Below, piece after piece: positions 1-11,428 of a DNA stretch of 64,000 nucleotides (the stretch's first letter is position 1; each line of letters starts with the position of its first letter). The stretch is taken from assembly GCA_008508345.1 (NCBI GenBank), contig QNGE01000953.1:62001-126000 (forward strand). The letters are read 5' to 3'. A program made the position numbers and the translations under genes. The notes beneath the pieces were generated by a model, which worked only from the letters and a program-made list of their open reading frames with translations, searched no databases and was not told the origin of the DNA. The DNA is from Paragonimus westermani. Lineage: Eukaryota; Platyhelminthes; Trematoda; Plagiorchiida; Troglotrematidae.

Positions 1-23
1 TGATGACTGCAATCCATTGTCAC
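1..23 (+). repeat. 23-bp perfect direct repeat, copy 1
   Basis: The first 23 bases of the window recur exactly at 5149-5171. A match of this length is not expected by chance in 64 kb. The flanks diverge at once on the right, and the left flank is outside the window. It may be the end of a dispersed repeat related to the array at 4824-5088. Confidence 0.7.
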
Positions 24-3000
24 TTCGTTGCTCTATTCATTACGCTCCCCTAGTTCGGTTACTGGTATCTTGCGATAAACTAACGTTGTGCCGTGAACCT
101 TGACGTATCGACGTTGTGATCAGTACACACAGGTCGGAGAGCTACGTTTCGGAGGCGGGGTATTTACAGTAATTATCCAGAGATGGATGCGAGGACCCGC
201 AGTTTGATGTTAGTACTCAACGAAGGTGGTTGTATAAGATTCGTTAAGCTTTTTTCCGTCAAAACTGTATGTTGAATCAGTAATCCACATGCATCGTTTA
301 GTGTAAGTCTTGCGAGTTGATAAACTGCTAAACTGGCGTTATCCGATAGCTGATCCCGGTAGAGTATCTTGTTGGCTGGGCGGAATTCTCTGTTGATCAG
401 TAACGTTTGATTATTTGAATCAATTATGAAATTTACCGAAATAACTGTCAAAGATTTGCTGTGAAGTTTTATAAAGCATATGTGAGTGTCAACTTCTGGT
501 CCATGTGCTTGGGAACCACTTTTTCAAACACATTTGTTGCATGAACACTACAATTATGCGAGACAAAACCCAAGACAATAAGGCTGAGGTCAGTTAAAGA
601 AAAGGCCGTTTGTCGCCTCACGTTTCTGGGCAGAAGCGGTTCGGAATGACAAAATAAAATGGCTGTGGGCTCAGGCTAATGCATGCAATGTTGCAGTGAG
701 GGAGCTACTTGAGTCAGCTAGACGAATGACGAGACATGGGTCATCTCGTAAGGCAAGACATGAGTGAAAAATAATCTGTTCTAACAAGTGTTTAAGCACG
801 TTGACAGCATTTCAATACTCTTCAAAGGGCGCAGCACCTTCGAAATAAACCTCAAATGTTACGACTGCTTCTAATGGGTTAGTTTCAACTATTATCTATG
901 GACATTAGACAAAGCTGAACTGAGAAGCGTGTATTAGAAAATTGCGACGTAACCTGTGTGATCTTCTAATTCGGTATAAGCTTTTCAAAGGGTTCGTGGT
1001 TAACAGTAACGTACACAATAGTTGGTTCTCCTCAGAAGAAACTTTTGTTTTTAGTAAAGGTTCTGTTCTCTGTAAGCTAAGTGAAGACCCTTAGAATTAC
1101 CATAACGTTAGTTCTGTGAATTTCGACCGTATGTGCTGTGTAATGCTTGCGACGGTCAAAAGTAGTGATAAGTTTATGGGCCTGGTTGTTTCACCGAATC
1201 CCGACGAATTGGTCTAACAGTGACTGAACTTTTTACAACATACGAATTTGTGGGTGATATGTTGCAGGTTATTTTTTTTCAGCATCCCACTCCAGTTATA
1301 TGCAGTAACCAGCTTGATGTGATCAATGGGGTCATGTTCGTTCTAGATATCAAGTGATTTACTCGAAAGGTCTGCTGATTTCGGCTGTTACACTGAATAT
1401 GGTGTGTAATCTAATCGTTAGGAAAAGTTGGCGTTCATTGTTTCGCCGAGAGCAAAGGTTTTGAGAAACATGCCGTTACGCACAAGATGTGAGTTTCAAA
1501 ACGATCAGTCCAATGAGGTTGAAATTGAACAAACCGTGTATAGAGATTCGTTTTGAGTGATTTTGGTAAGTGTTTGGCAGAGCACCCCACCTTTCTTCTG
1601 GTGAATCTAAAATCTTTACACATAGGATTGATTTGGGGTTGATCTGTAGAATCAGACAAAATGGACAATCAGTTGTCCTCTTGAGACTGTCGTATTTAAA
1701 TCTGATCAGCGCAGTCAATTTACCGAACTTTCTTCAAATACATGTGGTCAAAACAAGAGCAGCCTCATTTGCGTGGTCTCTGTATCGAATACTGGAAGCA
1801 GAACTGAGGCCTGTAGGATACATTTGCCCTTTTTTGAGGAGATTGTGAGAGGGACGAACGCTCAGTAAGAACCGCTTGGACGAGTTGATGGTTAGGACAT
1901 ATAAGTTGATAATTTGTCTCTACCAGGATGCATTTAAACATAATGCAGATACTGGTAATAAATACAAGTGAAGGAATTTGACAACGAAACCCAGAAAGCA
2001 GAATTTAGTGGAAAAAGCGGACACGATGGTCAAAGCAAGGATAAAATAAAAACACAGACACCACTGGAACATATTTTAGCGTGCCGCACCTCTCCTCGAA
2101 AGCATCCGTAACAACTGTAGACGCTTGATTTATGGACTGCACACTCCAACAGTTAACCAATTGTAACAAGAAGAGACTAAATAATATGCTACTTTAGTGT
2201 TTTTCACGGCGGTCAGTTTTCGTCGTTGTTCTCAAGTCTCTTACGTATAGAGCGTTTGCCTTGCTCGTCTACAATTCTACTCAATCTAATTTATCCGCTA
2301 GAACTTATTTAGTTATGCGAAAGTGTTCCTTGTGAAAGTATGGTGTAATTGGATCAATATTAGCAATTTATCGTCTACTAAGTTTGTCATTGTAATCATA
2401 TTCGGTTAGAAAAAATGTTTTCACCTTATAACGAGCAGTTATTCAGTAACAAACAACGTTGTTTACTTCGCGAATTCCAGTTTTGTTCTTACACATCATA
2501 TGTTGGCATGAGTAGATTTGGTGATCACTTAATTCCTGTTTTGAGACAGCTTAGAAGAAAATAGAGATTACGGCAGTCTTTTCCAAACAATTTTGCTGAC
2601 AGTGTGTTAGCTCATATCACTCACGCAAAATGTTGAATTTACTCGGGTTTTTAGACAAGGGAGATTTAAGAACATGTACCAATGCAAATACTAGTCTCTT
2701 GCCAATCAAGCTCGAGTATTTAAATTGAAGCATGTGGATTACAATTGCAGACATAAGTATTGTTTATTTTCCAAGCAGTTAAAAGATGTCTAAGGTCATG
2801 GTGAGTCCGCTGTCGAATATCAAACAAAACATAGTAGTACATCACGGCGAAGCAGTGCATTTAATCCCAAATCATTCTTTCATTAAAAGTCGAAAAATAA
2901 ATCAGCTAATAATTTTGCTCCCGTGAAACGAACAACACTTTCCCTAAAACACTTTCCTTAAAACAGCTTCTCCACCGGCCAACGGTTTACGGACTGATAG

Positions 3001-4823
3001 CAGTCGGCAACTGACTAACATTCAGCAGGAATAGAACCAATAATCCGGTCTATGAACTATTTTTGTCAGCATCCAGAATTCCTGGGCTCTCTGCAACCAG
3101 GTCAGCGGTTGGTGATCTTAACGTAATCTACTTGGTTGTCTACTTCGTTTCCGTGCAGTATACCATGGCCGTCCGTCGACAGTCTATGTCCGTACCACAA
3201 GGCTGACAGATACACAGTCAGCCATAAAGTGAACCATTTAGCGCATTTAGATTCTGATGTTAAAACAGAAACGAAACACCAGACTGTTAAACATGCCGGA
3301 TGTTAGATGAACGGAGTGCTGCTTATTTTACGAACGGTGTTTACCGGAATTTTCACGTTTTGGTTCAATTTTAACGTCATATGGTCAACATAAAGTCCCA
3401 TTTACTGGAGTTCACTGTCTCCGATTGCATCTACAAACTGTATGGCACGCACGTGGCGACCACGCTTGAGTGCTAGTCTCCAGCTTTGATTGCTTTGGAA
3501 ATGCGTGTCTACTGACACGACCGATTTTCGTGGAAACCAAGAGAAACATATGACTGGAGCATATAATGGCTTAATCTAGAGTGGTTTAGCACACACGTTG
3601 CACTAACTCACGCTACAAAAGAACGACATACTGAATAAGTTCAGAGCGCATTCGTAATGTCACTCGAAAGCAGTCGACTCCAACTGCACCGGCTGGTTGA
3701 TATCTATCACAAACCACTCTGGACATTCCCATTTTATAGAAGGGCCCAATGTCACACAACATCCATTAATTTGTTTTCCAAATTATGGTCATGGGTGAGC
3801 CACCAGTTCAGATTTATGCTATCTCATGATCTACTTGATTGCAGCAAAATTCGTTATAAAAAACTTCTAAAGCTACCACCACCCAGTGAAATAAACAGTT
3901 CTTCTAAAATCGACGTTTCTTGGTTGCAACATAACCCAGTTATGTTACTGTCCGGAAGTTACTGTTATCAAAACGTCCGCTGTAAAAAACTGGACAATTT
4001 TATGAATCGTCCAACACCTCCGATTATTATCTTACTGCGTTTACACATAAGCAGCGCCTACGGATTGTCTTGCTGTTTGCTTCATTGTTGATTTTGAGGT
4101 TGATAGCTGTTGCTCGAATGAACGGGAAGTTTACTGCACATATTCACATCTATCGTTCAATAAATCAACCACAAAATTCCTGAGAGGATCTCACCTTTAG
4201 GTGATTTTAATAATAATCTTATATATGTTAAGAAACGTTGAAATGATCGGCACATTTATGCCTATCCTCACTACTGAATAAGCATGTTCGTATAGCCCAG
4301 GTACATTTGAATAAACATGCGTAACGTAGACTATGTCTTTCGGTAGTCAAGTGTTTCATGCATTACGTGAAACAAGTAGATTTTTATAAACGTCTACAAA
4401 AGATTTTATGAAAAAATTGTATCAGACTACTTTAATGCAAGTTTTTAAAAGTCACTTCAATATCCCGAAGTATACCAGATGTGGAATTATGATGTCAAAT
4501 ATTTGTGTCAGTTTAGGGCAGTGCAGAAATGCTCAGTAGTACGCCAAATAAAACACTGATATATATGATCAACCTTTGTGCTACCAAGAAGGTCAATACA
4601 GTTATTTGCTTGTTTATTCTCCATTTCAGTCTCCCAGAAAACTGATACTTTGGGAAGGGATGTTGTAAGGGGTTAGTTCTTAGTCAACAGATTCAGAATA
4701 ATTGCTTGAGAAATGGATATTAATGTCTGTGTGATAGTTTGAGAAAACATTAATTGATGTTAGATAATACAGTACTGGTAAGGTCCACGTCATCTACTAT
4801 TGTTTAAATTTCAGGCACACATG

Positions 4824-5088
4824 ATCGATTTTGCCTCAAAAACAAAAGGGAAAAAATGCAACAATTACTGTGGCATTACCACTGTCTGTCGAGTCGATCG
4901 GCTCAATACGCTGAAAATTTGAGTAATATTACGCTGCTGGTAAAAATCAGTGTCAGCCACATTTATTTTGCGGAACTTCTTGGAAAAATTGACCACAGTC
5001 ATTCGATTCTGCACCAAAAACAAAAGAACGAACTGTGCAACAGTTATTGTAGCATCACTACTATGTGTTGAGTCGATCGGCTCAACAC
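4824..5088 (+). repeat. Two diverged direct copies of an ~87-bp repeat, about 180 bp apart
   Basis: Copy A (4824-4909) and copy B (5002-5088) align with roughly 75-80% identity by eye. Both have the order: cgatt-t/c-tgc, an acaaaag A-rich stretch, tgcaaca-a/g-tta, a cactactgt-like segment, and a near-palindromic end gagtcgatcggctcaa-t/c-ac. The spacing suggests a decayed tandem array with a monomer near 180 bp. The family is not recognised. Confidence 0.75.
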
Positions 5089-5148
5089 TCTCAAAGAAAC
5101 TTATGCCACTCCAACAATCAGGCTTACAGTGGAGACTTCTGAATTACT

Positions 5149-5171
5149 TGATGACTGCAATCCATTGTCAC
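5149..5171 (+). repeat. 23-bp perfect direct repeat, copy 2
   Basis: Identical to bases 1-23. It lies about 60 bp after the second copy of the gagtcgatcggctc repeat, so the two may belong to one repeat unit. Confidence 0.7.
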
Positions 5172-6201
5172 GTCCAGTAAACGCATTCTAATATTTATTC
5201 GCTTTTCATTGCAGTCAAAATACCTATTGATCTACTGGCTTAATAGAGAACTAAAGTCGACCTAACACGCGTGTACGCTCTTCAGTAATTTCTAGAATAG
5301 AACAACTGAGCCAGTCGAATTGCATCGAATTAGCAATTTTACCACAAGGAAGGAATCTTTCGATCAATATCAAGAGAGACACTTATCGGCGGGGCAACAG
5401 CACTTGAAGGCTTGTTTAGTAAGTACCAGAGAATTATGACGGCAATTTTCATGTGAAGTTGGCACCTTAACAGAATTTACTTCTTAGTTACTGAAACTTC
5501 TCACTCATACGTGTTGTCGTCAGCAAAAAGACATAATCCTATCAGCAAGTTCGGATGTTGGGCTTTATAAATTCGGCTACATTGGCTTTATCTAGTGCAT
5601 GGCTAGTTTAGTTAAGTTCAAATTTAGATTGCAGTGAATTGTCAGTAAAATGGAGCTAATTGCTTTGTGTTGATAGATTTCGGAGATGGCATCCTACTAA
5701 ATCTACCTTACGAACACTGTCTACAGAATTACTGACAAATTGTAAAGGAATCCGGTTTAAAATGAACTGAAGGTCACCCGCAGTTGATCACAGCTGTTAG
5801 CTCCTCACGGACATTCCAGTTGGCCCGGTTAAAAGATTTATTGATTTTTATGTTATTATGCACGATACTATTGTGAGCGCCCTTTTGGTTACTGTGTGTG
5901 GTTCAGTAAGTTAAGTGCAAATAGTATTTAATTATATGTTCACTTTACTATCAGCAGTTGCCGAATTGTTCTTATCAATGTGGTAGTTTCTGAAGTTGTT
6001 CTAACTTTTGAACAGTTAACTGAACCGCAAAACATCCGGAAAATAAATGGATAAACTTCCAAACTTTGAGGTGATTTGGAAAGTTTTCTCAAGTAAAACC
6101 TCGAATGCTATCCTGCAATATTGAAGACAGTGATGTTGTGCATAAATAATTTTAAAGTACTGTTGCGTACTATATTCAAATTGTATTTATTAAACTCTTA
6201 C

Positions 6202-6573
6202 GTCGAACCAGAACCGACACGCGAGAAGTTTTCTCAGGACCAACTTGATGTTGGACAGCACAAACTAGATCCATGCCATGTTGGCCCACGGTTAAATGAG
6301 GAATTCGAACTTTGCTCAACAAACGGTCGTCAGCGTATTGATGAATCACCCAGTCCGTTGGAATTACGTTTGAAACGGAGGAAAATTCCATCCCATTTCT
6401 TCCTTGGTTCAGATGAGCTCTGCTTCGTTCCCAGCGCCAGATCAATTCTCCAGGTGGATTACCGGCAGGGATTGCCCGACAAGTAGCCTCCATTGGCGTA
6501 CCGATATCAAATACGTTGGTTTGGTTTGGAGAACGGTAGGCCCAGTCTATAATTTCGGGAGTACCTGGAGCAG
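6202..6573 (-). CDS. Exon 4 of nephrin-like receptor (Ig3); gene continues beyond window start
   Basis: This exon of 372 nt (124 codons, phase 1 to phase 1) encodes the third Ig domain, residues 339-462. The acceptor is the tract ccttccgtttatag and the donor is CGAC/GTAAGA. It opens with SAPGTPEIIDW, close to the start of vertebrate nephrin Ig3 (PPG-x-P-x-I-x-x-W). Then come Cys370 in EATCRAIPAGNPP, Trp384/Trp386 in LIWRWE, and Cys443 in MDLVCAVQH. The exon ends open in phase 1 with no stop codon, so at least one more exon must follow. None is recognisable in the remaining 6.2 kb, so the other Ig domains, membrane segment and cytoplasmic tail are probably outside the window. A possible N-glycosylation site is Asn355. 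Confidence 0.85.
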
Positions 6574-7595
6574 CTATAAACGGAAGGTTTACCGCAAATA
6601 ATTAACTCAGTTTCACAGTTTGCAAAATAATGAACAGAGAAATAGTAAAATGATATGTGCTTTGAAAATTTTCGTTTTTGTCATGGTGCAGACCTGGAAT
6701 TTGGAAGCACAAAATCCAGCAACGCTTAGATACCGAGAGGTAGCATTGTGTTCCATATTCTTTCCTGTTCACCTGATGTTACTACAATCTACAGTGTTGA
6801 AGTCGAACTTGTACAATGAATCCCACCGTACTTTATCCATAAGGAAGTAAATATACACATATCTGATGTAACTGCGTTGATGCCGTCAGTGGTTTCCTAC
6901 ACTGTTTCAAGCAAACCAATTAACTATCCAGAGGAACCAGACGGTGTGTTGTTAGTTTCAGTCTGATCAGACTTTTTTGCATCTGGTATATTAGTTTCTC
7001 CTCACTTATGTTTTTCCGTGTGCCAGCTCACAAAATTTCACACACAAATACTTCAGATAGAAAACATAATTTTCCTTGTGGAAGTCAAGTTTCGATGCAT
7101 TTCGTTAAAATCAAATGTCTACATGTGTCTGCAAAACTCTTTGCCAATTTTCTCAATCGCTGATGTTTTAGCACCTGCCAGCAAAATACGTGATCCGTAT
7201 TACCTATTTTATTCGAGTTCATTAAGTCTTTTTTGGGCCGATAGTTGAAACTATAGAATTGTACAATTTCTCAATTATCCCCTAACTCTCTGATAAACTT
7301 TTAAAGTTTACTTTTAGTTTGCATTTATTCATTTCGTTCATTCAATATATGCCCAAGTATTTCATGCAGATTGTGTATTGCTGTGAACGTAATAAAAGAC
7401 ACTTGAGAACGAATGCTGCTACGGCCGGTAATGGGAGTGCAGAACAATTTCTCACTAATTAAAGATGCCTGTGTAACTGGAAACTATGCGGGTTTATGAT
7501 ATTTGTCTGTCAGTCTTTTCTATCGAAAAATACCAGTTAAAATGTAATGGTTCACACCTATTGGACAGCAGTTTAATTTCTCTTCTGAAACTCAC
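6574..7595 (-). other. Intron 3 of nephrin-like gene (1.0 kb)
   Basis: This interval is bounded by GTGAGT and TTTATAG on the minus strand and separates the Ig2 and Ig3 exons. It contains only AT-rich sequence with no recognisable feature. Confidence 0.8.
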
Positions 7596-7988
7596 AGTGA
7601 ATTATCACAAAAATCTCCGAACGTAGCTTCTGTTGTGACAGTAATCTGGATCTGAGCGTGGCTTTATTGCTTACCAGGCAGACTAATCGATCACCGGTTT
7701 GCAAAGCGCTCCGGTTTAACTCCAGATGAGATGAGTACTGCTTGTTAGTAGAATCTGCTTCAGATAGGTCGTTCATACCGGTGGAATCACTAGGGGCAAC
7801 GAACACACCGTTGTGGAACCACTCAAAGCTCGGTGAGGGAATACCGCCGGTAGATTGACAGATAAGACGGAGCAGGTTTTGCACAGTTGTTGCGTTTTCA
7901 GACAAGTGGACAGGAACAATGAGTTGTCCATTAGTTGACGGTTGAGGTTCACCGGAGGGAGCAACAATAACAGGTTGCGAGGGTTTCA
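7596..7988 (-). CDS. Exon 3 of nephrin-like receptor (Ig2)
   Basis: This exon of 393 nt (131 codons, phase 1 to phase 1) encodes the second Ig domain. The acceptor is ttttgtttgcag and the donor is CACT/GTGAGT. The exon joins exon 2 at Val208. The B-strand cysteine is Cys251 in LRLICQS, the C-strand tryptophan is Trp264 in FEWFHNG, and the F-strand cysteine is Cys311 in GDRLVCLVSNKA. This spacing is usual for an Ig domain of this family, where Ig2 often keeps a 'C-x-S-x-N-x-A' ending. The tail after Cys311 is rich in Arg, Lys and Gln before the final strand at 331-338. Possible N-glycosylation sites are Asn239 and Asn299. The open frame continues past the donor only as intron sequence. Confidence 0.88.
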
Positions 7989-10900
7989 CTGCAAACAAAA
8001 CAATCTATAGTCGTGGTATGTAATCATATACATCTGATTTTCATTGACTCTTTAAGCACAAGGTTGGGTATCCGAGGGCTGTTTTTAGTCGATCGACTCC
8101 AAACAACTCGTGAATCAATCGGACAGTGCTGCATCGTTCAGCTGATTAGCCCGTTATGCCTAAACACTTGTAGATAATCGTTTTCACTTAGCTATTACCA
8201 GTTCAGAAACATTCTGAGTGGATCAATAAAAACTTGTCTTGCGTAAATTAAGGCAAAAACTAAGGGCTTGGGCAAAATGCTAACGGAATGTGTCTATCCG
8301 GATCTTCTTTCAATCCGCACCATGTTCGTAACTAGGCCGTAGTGTCTGGTCAGTACGGTGAAATAGGCGCTCATTTTCTTCTCTCTTCCATTTGAGGGTG
8401 ATAGTGCAACAGATACGTTCATCTGTCAGCTTCACAGGACATTCAGTTGCGTATTCACGGTTTCAGTCAACTCAGCTGGTTCATCATATATCGTCTATTA
8501 ATGGTGCGCCTGAAAACAGACAATATTCCATGGACAAATCCGTGCTTGTGTGATCATTCTTTTATGTCACGAAACAGTCTGTTGGTTTACATAACAGGGC
8601 TTTCGTTCAACTAATCGAAAAACATCGTACATTTTGGTGTGGGATTGTTTTCGCCAAGTCCATGACTGTGCTTATCCCACTCAAGTCAATCGTGTATTTC
8701 ACAAAGGTCCTGTCCCGCAGTTGTTAAACAACAGACGCTGACCACTGTTGAATCAGTTGATGAACGGTTAGATTAAAGAGTTGGATTCTTCATTCAGCCA
8801 ATCCATTTTTACGAAACCTACAATTTTGTTGTCACAGGTCATATTAGCGGTCTTCTTTTTTTCTGAACACGTATCGATGATACTTTGTGGAACGCCAAAC
8901 GTTCATCACTAATTGAAGTGGCTCGCTTTTTGGGTTTCCGTAAAATGGTTGTCAGCAATTTTATAGCACTTCAGTTGACCCACGTTTATCCTGCCAGGCC
9001 TCGTTTCAACGGGTGAACACCGTTTCAACTGGTCAAACAAATTTCCTAGACTGAGGAAGTATCCGATGCAGTATGAGTAGTAATGACTTTCCATTTATAT
9101 GATTCAATTTCGACTGATAGTTTTCGTTGTTTTCGTTTTTCATTGCACCTTGTTACCTTCGTATAATATCAATGGATAACTTCAGGTATACACCCAATAC
9201 CATTATCTGTTTTCGGCATCGATTTTCTTGTCTGCGTGAAATGACAGTACACCACTGTTCACCTAAGCTGATTTCAATGTCCCGGTCTTGTTGGTCACCT
9301 GTTGAATCATAATATCCTAATGGCCGGAGGAATTTACAAAGTGTTTTCGTGTTTCAAGTTGAAAATCCAAAATACTAGGTGAATGATTTGAATGGTGTTA
9401 CAATTGTGTTGGCAAAATGAATGTTGTGATCTTTAGTAAGAGGAAAGGTAGGCCATGGGGACGGAAGGTAAATAAACTAGCATCAACGAAGAATGGACTG
9501 TTGGTAAGAACGAAGTCGTCCAGCACATCCTTCACGCTGTTTCGATAGAGTGTCTTTCCCAGTAGAATCGAAATCCCATAAGATAAAAGCATGGAAGTAA
9601 AGCGTGGATTAAATGCTCACTTTAAACACAGATAATGAAGTAAGAACACAAACAACATGAAGATGGTAGGAAGGCGTGTGGACTTTTGCCTGCCATCTGA
9701 TGCCATGAGATGGGGAAGGTTGGGAGTGTTGACAGCACATTTGATCATTACTCGTTGTTATATTGTAATCGAAGAACAAATGTACTTTGACTTAAGCACA
9801 ACCCTAAAAATTTTGTGAGTGATACTTTGCAACGGGTTAAGCGAACCTTGTGAATAGGCTCGCGATTAAAACGTTGTGTCAAAATGCTGGTTCTTTTAAT
9901 CGGCTAAACAGTGTTAGAAATATAGTCTGAAACTAAAATCCTCTCGCATAATGAGCACTGACTCGAATGGAGGTTAAGCAGAGTAGCCGCCTCATAGATA
10001 ACCCACCAAGTACTGTAAAAAGCTCGTGGTAATTGGTGAGCTATCCTCTAGGTGATCAAAAACCTTGATTATTAATTAGTATTGCTTTGTTGTTCAAAGA
10101 GACCGGAACAATTTCGAGCAAATTGCCCTTGAGCAACTAATGCGAATTGAACGCATACAGAGTGGTCGTCGTTTATTCCGTTTTGCTAACTCTTACTAAC
10201 GTCTTGTCTTTCCTCAGGCAACGAAACTGCTTAGGCGGTGTGACAACACTAAGTGTAATCGGAGAAGAGACAACGTGGCTGATTTAGCGAATAATAAACT
10301 GCAGCACTTGTTTACACAGTAACTCTTCGCAATCAATCACATCGACGGTTCAGTTCAAAAGCGAATTACCCAAGAATCGCCGGTATAACCTATCAGTGAA
10401 TTAGACTTGATAAATAAAAACTTCTCCATTCAGTTAGTTTGCTTAGTAGAGCGCTTGCTTTTTCGAGTGTAACCATTTTGAGCGAAAATGAATGAAAGTT
10501 AATGAATGTTTTGGGCAACTGTCTTCAGGATTGCAATAATATATATGTGCGTTTCCTGTCAAATGTCCGAATATCAAAATGGACACTTGCGATTTTAATC
10601 AAGAATTCTCAACTGCTTGAGGAATAAAGCATAAACGATTGTTCGAATAGGCATTAACTCTCAGCGTTTCTGATCACCCTGTTTTTCATTCGAATCTGTG
10701 CAATAATGAGTTCGTCATTCTATGTAATAAAAACCATAACATAATCATTTCACGGGAAGATTAAAGCAATGGGAGGAACAAAAGTTATCTTTTGTACTTT
10801 TGTTGGACCAATACTTATTCAAGGAAAGCATATTTACCCTATCACTTCTCGTTTGGCTATCCTCATTGACTTAATCGGAATGCACATTTCTGTTTACCTG

Positions 10901-11248
10901 AAAATCTACGTCAAGCTACGTTTTAACGAAGGTTGGTGTATAAAACAGATGTCTTTCCTACGCTACAGTGACTCTACTTACACGGAAAAAAGATATAAAA
11001 CTTGAACGTTTTTCAACCAGTTAATCATTTTTTAGGGCGACGAAATAAATTGTTTTTGCTTTTGATACACTTTAATTTAACAGGCATGGTCATGAAGTCT
11101 TTCGAGGATGGTAACAACTTTGTAAATATCCGACGTTACCCTGAGAGAAAAGCATACTTAGTCACACGGTGGACCACTGTTTCAAAGCTGCACGTTATAA
11201 AATAATTTTATTAAATTGGTTGGCAAGCTCATTTTGATTCTAACCCAC
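7989..11248 (-). other. Intron 2 of nephrin-like gene (3.3 kb)
   Basis: This interval is bounded by GTGGGT and TTTGCAG on the minus strand and separates Ig1 from Ig2. I recognise no gene or complete repeat inside it. A short sequence at 8083-8096 (agtcgatcgactcc) resembles the palindromic core of the repeat at 4824-5088, which suggests an eroded relative. Confidence 0.8.
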
Positions 11249-11428
11249 CCAGAATGGACAGTGTGGTCTGTCTTCGAAGGGGCGCTTGTCCGTCAGCCGG
11301 TGACACTTGACATTCAAAAGTACCGGCATCCGAGTCTGTCACGTTTTGGATTAACAGATCGTGTACGCCCAAACGCGCATCACCCTGGACAGAGTAACGA
11401 GGCCAACCAGGAATAGAGCGGACGTGTC
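11249..11428 (-). CDS. Exon 2 of nephrin-like receptor (second half of Ig1)
   Basis: This exon of 180 nt (60 codons, phase 1 to phase 1) completes Ig1. Its acceptor is a cccacaacag tract and its donor is CTGG/GTGGGT. Codon 148 (Gly) is formed across the junction with exon 1. The peptide reads through the family signature: IPGWPRYSVQGD (residues 153-164), then the F-strand motif TDSDAGTFECQV with Cys187, then a closing strand ending TTLSIL. Nephrin Ig1 has the same order (IPG-aromatic-PRY, GD, then D-D/A-x-x-aromatic-E-C-Q-V). Cys187 pairs with Cys129 of exon 1, so the domain is continuous only after removal of the 14.5-kb first intron. A possible N-glycosylation site lies at Asn176. Only the plus-strand shadow of this exon gives a long open frame, so an ORF scan would miss the real one. 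Confidence 0.85.

Larger units (their letters stand above)
1..6201 (-). other. Presumed intron 4 (or 3' region) of nephrin-like gene
   Basis: Exon 4 ends in an open phase-1 donor, so this stretch should begin an intron. I looked on the minus strand for a phase-1 exon with Ig hallmarks (paired Cys, Trp) or a membrane segment and found none. It holds the diverged repeat at 4824-5088 and the 23-bp repeat shared with the window start. A plus-strand open frame of 144 codons at 3657-4091 has no recognisable domain and could be chance. Confidence 0.5.

Noticed and set aside
173..451. 92-codon minus-strand open frame downstream of the receptor exons, with a LARLTLNDACG stretch
   Set aside because: It could be read as an Ig F strand, but there is no B-strand cysteine, no C-strand tryptophan and no convincing splice-bounded exon, so it is not annotated as exon 5.
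3657..4091. 144-codon plus-strand open frame starting with ATG
   Set aside because: No recognisable domain or splice context. At this base composition about one frame of this length is expected by chance in 64 kb on both strands.
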